The position numbers were made by a program, and so were the translations under genes. Below the pieces are notes generated by a model. It saw only the letters and a program-made list of their open reading frames with translations. It was not told the DNA's origin and did not search any database. A stretch of DNA of 6,814 nt from Pseudomonadota bacterium (GTDB lineage: Bacteria > Myxococcota_A > Bradymonadia > UBA4248): assembly GCA_009786045.1 (NCBI GenBank), contig WQTY01000114.1, positions 1 to 6,814 on the forward strand, given 5' to 3'. The stretch's first letter is position 1, and the number at the start of each line of letters is the position of its first letter. Positions 1 to 4,920 of the stretch are shown in pieces.

Positions 1-29
1 GATTGAGGCCCGCACAGGGGGTAGACGCG

Positions 30-143
30 TATTGGCTGTAGGGGCGACCGTCCCTACAGCCAATAGCGGCGCAGGGGGACAACGTCCCCCACCAAAGCGC
101 TGTAGGGGCGACCGTCCCTGGTCGCCCGTTACTACAGCCAATA
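30..143. repeat. Compound hairpin repeat element with 12-bp terminal inverted repeats
   Basis: The outer ends, 30-41 and 132-143, are perfect 12-bp inverted repeats (TATTGGCTGTAG and CTACAGCCAATA). Inside lie three stem-loops. The first is 30-43 with 52-65 (14 bp perfect, 8-nt loop). The second is 74-80 with 84-90 (GGGGGAC and GTCCCCC, 3-nt loop). The third is 106-113 with 120-127 (GGGCGACC and GGTCGCCC, 6-nt loop). A 21-bp unit at 35-55 recurs exactly at 99-119, and a 14-bp unit at 54-67 recurs at 132-145. No flanking target-site duplication is evident. Intergenic repeats with a GTAGGGGCGACC core are familiar to me from several bacterial genomes, so this is probably a dispersed non-coding repeat of REP or MITE type. 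It lies just past the kinase stop codon and could also act as a 3' end or RNA-stabilising structure, although no T-tract follows. Confidence 0.8.
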
Positions 144-144
144 G

Positions 145-1044
145 CTACCTGTCTGCCCTGTTCATGTTTAGCGCTGATGCCAGGTTCTGCCACGATTTTA
201 GGGTCTCAGAGATAGCCGGGGCATTGTCAAGATTGATCCCCAGCCGATAGCAGGGCACTTGTCGGAGGATTTCTGTCAGGGTTTTGAACTGGTGTTTGCG
301 AAAGATTCCGGGGGCGTTGGAGAGCACGAACTGCTGATCCAGGCAAAGGCTGGCAGCCTGCATCGGTTTGAGCTTCGCCCAGCCATCGGCTGAATCCAAT
401 ACCACCAAAGCTTTTGGTGTACAGGGCGCGGTGGCAAGATAGGGTGTGTGCACCTTCAGAATCGTCTTTTCTCCCAGGGTTTCGCTATCTGGCATAAAAC
501 ACCTGGCGCTATCCAACAGGTGATGTCGCATGGCAAGGAATGTCGATGAGGGCAAAGCGGTGATGCCTGCAGGGGTTAACGCCAGGGGGGTCACATCATC
601 GGCCAGGAGTTTGTGTCCGCTGCATTCGGCCAAAATGGCTGCGGCAAGCGTCGATTTTCCCGTCCCCTGAGGCGCCAGAAAAATGACACATGTGTTGTCA
701 AGGCACAGGGCGCTTGCATGCAGCAGGATGCTGCCTCGAAGAAGCCTCAACACGGGAATGCCCACGCGCTCGCGCACATATTGGGCGCTAAGCTGTAAAT
801 GGCCGGGATTCGCGCATGCCGCCAGCACATATCCCCGGGCTGGATCGATCTGCATCTGCCAGGCATGATAACGAACGTCGACCAGTCCATTTGACAAATC
901 CATGACAAGATCTGTCTCCTCTGGCACATCGTGCGCTTCTGTGCGATGCAGAATGCCTTCGGTTTCTCTCCAGACAGGGGCCAGCTGCTCAGCCGTGTTT
1001 TGCGTCCATGCACAGAAGGGATCGAGCCAGACCTCGTGCGACAT
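145..1044 (-). CDS. HPr-kinase-like (HprK-related) P-loop kinase, PqqD-associated
   Basis: A 299-residue soluble protein with no signal peptide. The core is HprK-like. It has a phosphate-binding loop at residues 124-132 (APQGTGKST), a His at 109 (LLHAS) 15 residues before that loop, and an acidic motif at 144-154 (HKLLADDVTPL) that resembles the HKLVADD-type segment of HPr kinases. Residues 1-90 look like a beta-rich amino-terminal domain. The first P-loop Gly is Ala, which the Walker A consensus permits. Known relatives pair with PqqD proteins. Some phosphorylate peptide substrates (tailoring kinases of lasso peptides) and others belong to uncharacterised HprK-related systems. The substrate here is unknown. 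The start codon touches the stop of the PqqD gene and has an AAGAGG ribosome site inside that gene, so translation is almost certainly coupled. The stop codon abuts the hairpin repeat. Kinase fold is likely; peptide phosphorylation is inference. Confidence 0.8.
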   Translation of the reverse strand: MSHEVWLDPFCAWTQNTAEQLAPVWRETEGILHRTEAHDVPEETDLVMDLSNGLVDVRYHAWQMQIDPARGYVLAACANPGHLQLSAQYVRERVGIPVLRLLRGSILLHASALCLDNTCVIFLAPQGTGKSTLAAAILAECSGHKLLADDVTPLALTPAGITALPSSTFLAMRHHLLDSARCFMPDSETLGEKTILKVHTPYLATAPCTPKALVVLDSADGWAKLKPMQAASLCLDQQFVLSNAPGIFRKHQFKTLTEILRQVPCYRLGINLDNAPAISETLKSWQNLASALNMNRADR

Positions 1045-1317
1045 CTAAGCCTCTTCGGCTCTGATGAGGTGTCGCGATTCGAGATCGGTGATGAGCGTTC
1101 TCAGGTCTGAGGCCAGTTTTTCGGACGAAATGCTTTGATAGCGAGTGCCTGCCGCATTCAAAATGGCTGCTTCACTCATGCCGGATCGAAGTTGTTCGAA
1201 AAACCACCTGGCCGATGCATTGAGCGCATAGTAGGCGTTGCCCGACAAGTCTAACAGGAGAAGTCCGTCGTCGAGGGTTTGTGTATCGACGCCCTCACAA
1301 AGGCGATACCTGAGCAT
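1045..1317 (-). CDS. PqqD-family peptide-binding (RRE-like) protein
   Basis: A 90-residue protein with the PqqD pattern. An amino-terminal beta-strand region contains DDGLLLLDLSGNAYYALN (residues 17-34), which matches the family's strand-turn-strand ending in LN. It is followed by a helix (ASARWFFEQL, 34-43) and a second helical half with alternating hydrophobics that ends in LESRHLI (79-85). PqqD proteins and related RiPP recognition elements bind the leader of a precursor peptide and present it to a modifying enzyme. The obvious client enzyme is the kinase encoded immediately downstream. The gene starts 8 bp after the peptidase stop, and its AGAGGA ribosome site lies across the gap and that stop codon. 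No precursor gene is seen nearby, so the bound partner may be encoded elsewhere or may not be a classical precursor. Confidence 0.82.
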   Translation of the reverse strand: MLRYRLCEGVDTQTLDDGLLLLDLSGNAYYALNASARWFFEQLRSGMSEAAILNAAGTRYQSISSEKLASDLRTLITDLESRHLIRAEEA

Positions 1318-1325
1318 GGTGTCCT

Positions 1326-2081
1326 CTAATAACCCGTGATGGAGAAGTGCATGATGTCCTTGGTGCTGCCATCGATCTCACCGCCCCAGCGCCAAAACGA
1401 CGTCATGGCGCGATAGACGGTGCCATCTTTGACGATGGAGAGGCGAGGTTTTTTTTCGGGATGATATTCGCCGCCAATACCTTTCTTACAGCCCTTGACG
1501 TCTTTTGCGCTGTTGACGATCTTTCCCGGGCAGGTTGTATAGATGGCATTGTGATGGGCGTTGATGTCGATGGCTGAGCCGAAGCTGTGGTTGCTCCACA
1601 GGGTTCGAAGGCCCTGAGCATCGACGGGACCGCGCGTTCGTCCGGGGCGGTAGCCTTCGAGTTTTTCGATGTCAAATTCACCTGAGGCAACGATTTGGCG
1701 AAGTGCTTCGGTGACCTGACCGGCGTAGACGTGGCAGATGCGAATGGGAGAATGGGAGATGCCAAGGGCAGAGAGATCTATCTGTCGCTGATCTTCGCTG
1801 CAGATGGTACAGCGAGGATCATTGGGATCGCGTTCGTCATCCGTCACTTCGGCATAGGGTTTTGAAACCCTGAAGTGATTTGTAGACCGTTTGGCGCGTG
1901 TATCCCAGGCATAGGCAGTATAGGTACAGGTCACAGGCTGATCTTTGGTTTGGGCAGGTTTTGTTTGAGCCTGTCCGCAATCTGTGCCGTTTTTGTCCGG
2001 GCAATTGGCAGTGGCCAGGTGCGCCGGCGGGAAAAGAAACACAAAAAGTGCCACCCAGAGTGTCACGCATTTTTTATTCAT
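1326..2081 (-). CDS. Secreted Cys-rich M15-type zinc peptidase (D-Ala-D-Ala carboxypeptidase-like)
   Basis: A 251-residue precursor. Residues 1-25 are a Sec signal peptide (MNKK, then a hydrophobic stretch ending ATA). The mature part has the M15 signature. GYRPGR is at 143-148. SNHSFGSAID at 163-172 supplies the zinc ligands His165 and Asp172. KDIMHF at 241-246 supplies a DxxH motif with Asp242 as likely catalytic acid and His245 as third ligand. FWRWGGE (229-235) is also typical. M15 enzymes cut peptidoglycan stem peptides or related D-amino-acid bonds, here probably in the periplasm or at the surface. Eight cysteines (27, 35, 52, 91, 94, 116, 184, 198) remain in the mature chain, an even number that suggests disulfides in an oxidising compartment. 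The start codon overlaps the upstream lipoprotein stop (ATGA), indicating coupling. The exact substrate is unknown, and a processing role for a peptide handled by the downstream proteins is speculative. Confidence 0.85.
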   Translation of the reverse strand: MNKKCVTLWVALFVFLFPPAHLATANCPDKNGTDCGQAQTKPAQTKDQPVTCTYTAYAWDTRAKRSTNHFRVSKPYAEVTDDERDPNDPRCTICSEDQRQIDLSALGISHSPIRICHVYAGQVTEALRQIVASGEFDIEKLEGYRPGRTRGPVDAQGLRTLWSNHSFGSAIDINAHHNAIYTTCPGKIVNSAKDVKGCKKGIGGEYHPEKKPRLSIVKDGTVYRAMTSFWRWGGEIDGSTKDIMHFSITGY

Positions 2082-3280
2082 GGTGAGCTGGCCTCCGGCG
2101 GCATGAAGTCATCGACAGTAAAGGGGATATGATCCGGGCCGGTAATCCGAACCGGACGTATGACGCGTTTGACGTTGCTGCCGCGTGGGTTATCAAGCCA
2201 GGCTTTGAAAACGTTGACTGGCTGAATGCTGTATCGATAGTCACTGTTTTGTGGTTTCGTCGCACTCGTGCGCATGACGATGGCATTGTCTGCGTAGGGC
2301 AGCGCCCGGATGTTTTGCTTAAATGATGCCGAATAGTTCCAATACTGCTCGGCGTTCGACAGATAAAGGGTCGTCACATGCGCCCCAAGTTGATGCATTG
2401 CCTGGGCGATTGACGAAAATGCCACATCTCCAAGAAGATTTGCCTGCAATGTCACCAGGCGGCCTGACTGAACCATGTCGCGAAGATAGGCGTATATGCT
2501 CGGGTCACTGAGAAAGGTCTTGGCGTCAAGGCGTCTGATTTTTGCAAAGCGATTGGTGATGCCACGATGAGAGGCACGGTGGACGGACAAAATAAAAGCC
2601 TGTTGAGGGTGCTGTGCGTAGTATTCTTTCAGCCAGGCCTGCCCCGTCTCCCGGTTGGCAAAATGCTCTCGAAAACAGGCACTGTCTTCGCATTTGTCAA
2701 AAAAGGCGAAGTACGCATAGTGAACCATGACGACCCAGGGGTCGTAGTCCACCACAAAGCCCAGGGTCGGACGCTGCCAGCCCATATAGAGGTAACTCTG
2801 GTCTGTCCCGATGCCAATGTAAGTGCCGCCTAATCCGGTAATGGCAGGTTCGAACATATAGGGGTGCTCTTCATCGCTCCACAGAAAATGCTTGTTTTCG
2901 TTCTCCGCTTTGACAGCATTGAGTTTTTCGGGGGGAAGATCCCAGCGAATACTCGCCAAAATACCTCTCTGCTCCGGGCTGAGAGGTGTATAGGCATGGA
3001 TAGACGGCTGAGAAAAGCTCTCGGGCGTCTCGGGCGCGCTTTGTGCCGCTTCGTTATCCCCATCCCCGTCGATGATGCCATCATCATCGGAAGAGGGGGC
3101 AAGAGGGACATCTTTCCCGGGCAATGCCGGTTCAGCCTCTGCCAGCACAGAAGGCTTTGAGGCGCCTTCGCCTGCTTTGAGCCCGTCTTCTTTGCCGGGG
3201 TCAGCATTTTGTGCAGAACAGCCCATGGCAAGTGTAATCGCCACACCAAGACACAAACAACACAGTACAACTCTCTTCAT
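2078..3280 (-). CDS. Lipoprotein of LIC_10091/DUF7790-like family (methyltransferase-like fold, function unknown)
   Basis: A 400-residue lipoprotein if it starts at 3280, which is chosen because the signal peptide begins there: MKRVV, a hydrophobic core, then LAMGC with the acylated Cys at 21 and Ser at +2 (outer-membrane sorting). Residues 22-95 form a low-complexity acidic and Pro-rich linker with an Asp-rich patch at 64-76. The conserved domain follows (about 100-395). It has ITGLGGTYIGIGTDQSYLY (147-165), then FVVDYDPWV (175-183), LYLSNAEQYWNY (305-316) and IVMRTSA (334-340). These segments recall the LIC_10091 family, first seen in Leptospira, whose fold resembles SAM-dependent methyltransferases. 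I make this assignment from memory of motifs. Catalysis outside the cytoplasm would lack SAM, so the domain may have been repurposed. It is the first gene of the four-gene operon. Its own ribosome site is weak (CGGAAT). Confidence 0.7.
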   Translation of the reverse strand: MKRVVLCCLCLGVAITLAMGCSAQNADPGKEDGLKAGEGASKPSVLAEAEPALPGKDVPLAPSSDDDGIIDGDGDNEAAQSAPETPESFSQPSIHAYTPLSPEQRGILASIRWDLPPEKLNAVKAENENKHFLWSDEEHPYMFEPAITGLGGTYIGIGTDQSYLYMGWQRPTLGFVVDYDPWVVMVHYAYFAFFDKCEDSACFREHFANRETGQAWLKEYYAQHPQQAFILSVHRASHRGITNRFAKIRRLDAKTFLSDPSIYAYLRDMVQSGRLVTLQANLLGDVAFSSIAQAMHQLGAHVTTLYLSNAEQYWNYSASFKQNIRALPYADNAIVMRTSATKPQNSDYRYSIQPVNVFKAWLDNPRGSNVKRVIRPVRITGPDHIPFTVDDFMPPEASSP

Positions 3281-3445
3281 GATATTCCGACTATTTATTG
3301 GCCATGGTAACTGAGAAAAATAAACACCCATCGACGAACCACGAACGCAAATGGACGATATAGCGGTAAGTGCCACAAGCATCCAGCAAAAACAGTGCCA
3401 TATGCAGGGGCAGAACATCTTCTGCCTCTACATGCCATCCCACGC

Positions 3446-3475
3446 AAAAAAGGCTCCCACGATCGGGTGGAAGCC
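3446..3475 (-). terminator. Intrinsic terminator of the outer-membrane barrel gene
   Basis: Read on the minus strand, GGCTTCCAC (3475-3467) pairs with GTGGGAGCC (3460-3452), nine pairs including one U-G, around a six-nt loop. Six U residues (3451-3446) follow. It begins about 33 nt after the barrel gene's stop codon. It should separate that unit from the lipoprotein operon, whose promoter must then lie in 3281-3445. I see no convincing promoter in that 165-bp stretch, only a small hairpin (3409-3414 with 3421-3426). Confidence 0.8.
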
Positions 3476-3508
3476 TCCTTTGAACATATTAGCTTGTCAG
3501 AGCATGTT

Positions 3509-4618
3509 TTAGAACACGTCAAAGCCAAGGTTGAAGAGAAGGGTGTTGGTGACTTGCCAGTTTGTCGTGACAAACGGTGCGAGTCTGGCAGTGAGCGCGT
3601 AGTCGAGGCTGGCCCAGCTGGCGAGCCTGAAGCTGAGCCTTGCAGAAATATCGGAATGGATGAGTTTAGCGCCTTTGAGGCCCTGGTCATTGTTGACAGC
3701 AAAGGGGTAATAAAGGCCGGCGCTCAGCGTCCAGTTGACGTAGTTCAGCAGTACGCCATTGAGCGCAACCTCACCCTCAATACCAACAGAGTGTGTTGTG
3801 ACGAGTTTGATGACATCGTAAAATTCGTCTTTGTCGTTATCGTCAAAGGCAACGTAACCTCCGTCCGAGAACAGATGCTGTCCTGCGATACCCACCTTGA
3901 TGTTTAGCGTCAGCAAATCGTTGGTGTAGGGGTTCATGAACAAACCCGCAGCTTCTGACAGCAGAATGGGCTCAAACGCGCTGGAAAGCTTGACGGACTC
4001 CTGTGCTCTGAGCTGGCGTGTCCTTTCGATCAGAGAGGCATCTTTGCCATCAAGCTTTGTGCCGGGCTTGAAAAAGCGCACGGTCGTGTCGGAGTCTGCA
4101 ATGTAGTAGCTGGGCAGAATCGAAGTCTGCATGCGGACGCGAACAAAGGGCCCTAACCACTCTATCGACGGGATGCGGAAGAGCAGCAGTGAGCTGACAT
4201 CAAAATTATCGACAGACTTAATCAGCGTGTCGATGTTGGGCACTTTTGTCTGCTGATGCTCAAGATCGATCTTGTTCTGCCATTCGAGGTTTTTATACAC
4301 GCGATCGAGCGCAAACTTGATAAAAACGCCGAAAGTCAGCGCCGTGCCATCTGTTATACCGTTGACGTCCTTGTTGTAGTTGAGGGCCGCTGTGCCGCCA
4401 ATGCGAAGCTTCGGGTACCAGCCCGTCTCACGCTGAATGCCCTGACGTACCGTCTTTTCCAGCGACTCATCCTGAACGATGGTGTTCTCAGTGGCAACGC
4501 TGATGGATCTGTCGCCCTGAGTCATTGAGTTATCCTGAGCCATCGCTGTCGGTATGATGCCAAGGGTTATGGCAAATGCACCCAAGACACAAACAAAACG
4601 CTTAAAGATCCCTTGCAT
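3509..4618 (-). CDS. Predicted outer-membrane beta-barrel protein (DUF3078-like)
   Basis: A 369-residue protein. I chose the start at 4618 because an AGGAG ribosome site (4629-4625) sits 6 nt upstream and a clean signal peptide begins there. The signal peptide is MQGIFKRF, a hydrophobic core, then TAMA with cleavage before QDN at 27/28. The mature chain shows repeated alternating-hydrophobic strands (for example LRIGGTAALNY, FVRVRMQTSILPSYY, LDYALTARLAPFV) and ends LLFNLGFDVF. A terminal Phe in an amphipathic strand is the usual signal for barrel insertion. The pattern of a Gly-Gly start, Trp-rich early strands and SSAFEPILLSEAAGLFMNP recalls the DUF3078 outer-membrane family of Bacteroidota, but I cannot confirm that. 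A coiled or turn region rich in charge lies near residues 190-215. The substrate or role is unknown. It is transcribed alone, divergently from the permease gene. Confidence 0.78.
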   Translation of the reverse strand: MQGIFKRFVCVLGAFAITLGIIPTAMAQDNSMTQGDRSISVATENTIVQDESLEKTVRQGIQRETGWYPKLRIGGTAALNYNKDVNGITDGTALTFGVFIKFALDRVYKNLEWQNKIDLEHQQTKVPNIDTLIKSVDNFDVSSLLLFRIPSIEWLGPFVRVRMQTSILPSYYIADSDTTVRFFKPGTKLDGKDASLIERTRQLRAQESVKLSSAFEPILLSEAAGLFMNPYTNDLLTLNIKVGIAGQHLFSDGGYVAFDDNDKDEFYDVIKLVTTHSVGIEGEVALNGVLLNYVNWTLSAGLYYPFAVNNDQGLKGAKLIHSDISARLSFRLASWASLDYALTARLAPFVTTNWQVTNTLLFNLGFDVF

Positions 4619-4720
4619 CGTATTCTCCTGTTCGGAAGTGTTAACGTACTTGCAGCCTGATCGGATGAACAAATCCTCTGCTTCGTATATTGAAATATCG
4701 GCTACATGGCACATCTTCAA

Positions 4721-4750
4721 CTTATAAACATGACAGGGGGAGATTCGCAA
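4721..4750 (-). promoter_or_regulatory. Candidate promoter for the barrel gene
   Basis: On the minus strand, TTGCGA (4750-4745) and TATAAG (4726-4721) are separated by 18 bp. They match the sigma-70 consensus at four and five of six positions. Transcription would start near 4714, giving a leader of about 95 nt before the 4618 start. The 9+9 bp dyad at 4758-4777 lies just upstream of this -35 box. Confidence 0.45.
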
Positions 4751-4759
4751 GGATAAAAT
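4730..4759 (+). promoter_or_regulatory. Candidate rightward promoter for the lolC leader
   Basis: ATGACA (4730-4735) and TAAAAT (4754-4759) are separated by 18 bp, each matching five of six sigma-70 consensus bases. Transcription would begin near 4766, inside the dyad at 4758-4777. This promoter interlocks with the leftward one at 4721-4750, so RNA polymerase could probably not occupy both at once. Confidence 0.45.
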
Positions 4760-4777
4760 TGTCGTTCAAACGACAAT
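4758..4777. promoter_or_regulatory. Perfect 9+9 bp dyad, probable operator
   Basis: ATTGTCGTT (4758-4766) and AACGACAAT (4769-4777) are exact inverted repeats with a 2-bp centre. So short a spacer makes a poor RNA hairpin loop but a good site for a dimeric DNA-binding protein. It overlaps the -10 and start region of the rightward promoter (a repressor position) and lies about 8 bp upstream of the leftward -35 box (an activator-like position). No regulator gene is in the window. Confidence 0.55.
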
Positions 4778-4834
4778 GTTCCACAAAACCTTCGCAGACG
4801 CTTTGGGGTTGAAATGGTGCCGGCGAAGGGATAC

Positions 4835-4903
4835 ATGGGCGAGAGCGCTTGTCAGCGCAATGCGCAGAACTGGCGTGCATTGTCGCTTTTTTTTGACGTC
4901 TAA
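4835..4903 (+). CDS. Possible 22-codon leader ORF upstream of lolC
   Basis: ATG at 4835 opens 22 codons ending at TAA 4901-4903. The product would start MGESACQRN and end SLFFDV. A GAAGGGA ribosome site (about 4825-4831) precedes the ATG by about four bases. The ORF runs through both arms of the terminator, so a translating ribosome would prevent that hairpin from forming. Its stop is 17 nt before the lolC start, which lacks an evident ribosome site, so reinitiation is conceivable. The first stem of the leader (4789-4795 with 4823-4829) would cover its ribosome site. There is no run of one amino acid that would suggest amino-acid attenuation. It may be coincidental. Confidence 0.3.
   Translation: MGESACQRNAQNWRALSLFFDV
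4845..4858 (+). promoter_or_regulatory. Antiterminator-like hairpin overlapping the terminator arm
   Basis: GCGCT (4845-4849) pairs with AGCGC (4854-4858) across a four-nt loop (TGTC). The right arm is also the first half of the terminator's left arm (4854-4863), so the two structures are mutually exclusive. It is short (5 bp, all but one pair G-C) and would form first during transcription. An additional factor, ligand or ribosome would be needed to decide between the two. Confidence 0.4.
4854..4894 (+). terminator. Intrinsic terminator 27 nt before the lolC start codon
   Basis: AGCGCAATGC (4854-4863) pairs with GCATTG (4877-4882) and, past a one-base bulge at T4883, CGCT (4884-4887), forming a 10-bp stem. 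An inner CAG/CTG pairing (4865-4867 with 4870-4872) may add to it. Eight T residues follow at 4887-4894, the first of which also closes the stem. The direction is rightward only, since no A-run precedes the left arm. No annotated plus-strand gene lies upstream, so its target must be the lolC leader or a small RNA. Confidence 0.75.
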
Positions 4904-4920
4904 CCCTGCCCATCAACCCA

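Larger units (their letters stand above)
4766..4894 (+). ncRNA. Possible structured leader or small RNA upstream of lolC
   Basis: From the inferred start near 4766 to the T-run ending at 4894 is about 129 nt with three stems. The first is CCTTCGC (4789-4795) with GCGAAGG (4823-4829). The second is GCGCT (4845-4849) with AGCGC (4854-4858). The third is the terminator stem (4854-4887). The second and third share bases and cannot form together. It could be a free small RNA ended by the terminator, or an attenuator leader of lolC. It matches no RNA family that I recognise. The transcription start is predicted only from promoter boxes. Confidence 0.4.

Noticed and set aside
30..145. CRISPR array
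   Set aside because: Two imperfect copies of hairpin units with no regular spacers and no cas gene; a palindromic intergenic repeat explains it better.
3281..3418. Upstream in-frame start for the lipoprotein (46 extra residues), with an AGAGG preceding it
   Set aside because: It would bury the lipoprotein signal peptide inside the chain. The extension is an odd Cys/Trp-rich stretch, so the 3280 start is preferred, although that start has only a weak ribosome site.
3395..3907. 170-codon plus-strand frame
   Set aside because: It runs antisense through the barrel gene's 3' end and its terminator, and has no domain or ribosome site.
4687..4698. Small AT dyad (ATATT-GA-AATAT)
   Set aside because: Five-bp AT-only arms are expected by chance in an AT-rich leader, and nothing else supports a function.
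4619..4750. 44-residue amino-terminal extension of the barrel protein
   Set aside because: The start at 4618 has AGGAG 6 nt upstream and a clean signal peptide. The extension would place that signal inside the protein and would span the candidate promoter.
4722..4916. 64-codon minus-strand frame in the divergent intergenic region
   Set aside because: It has no ribosome site or recognisable product, and it lies across the promoters, dyad and terminator on the opposite strand.
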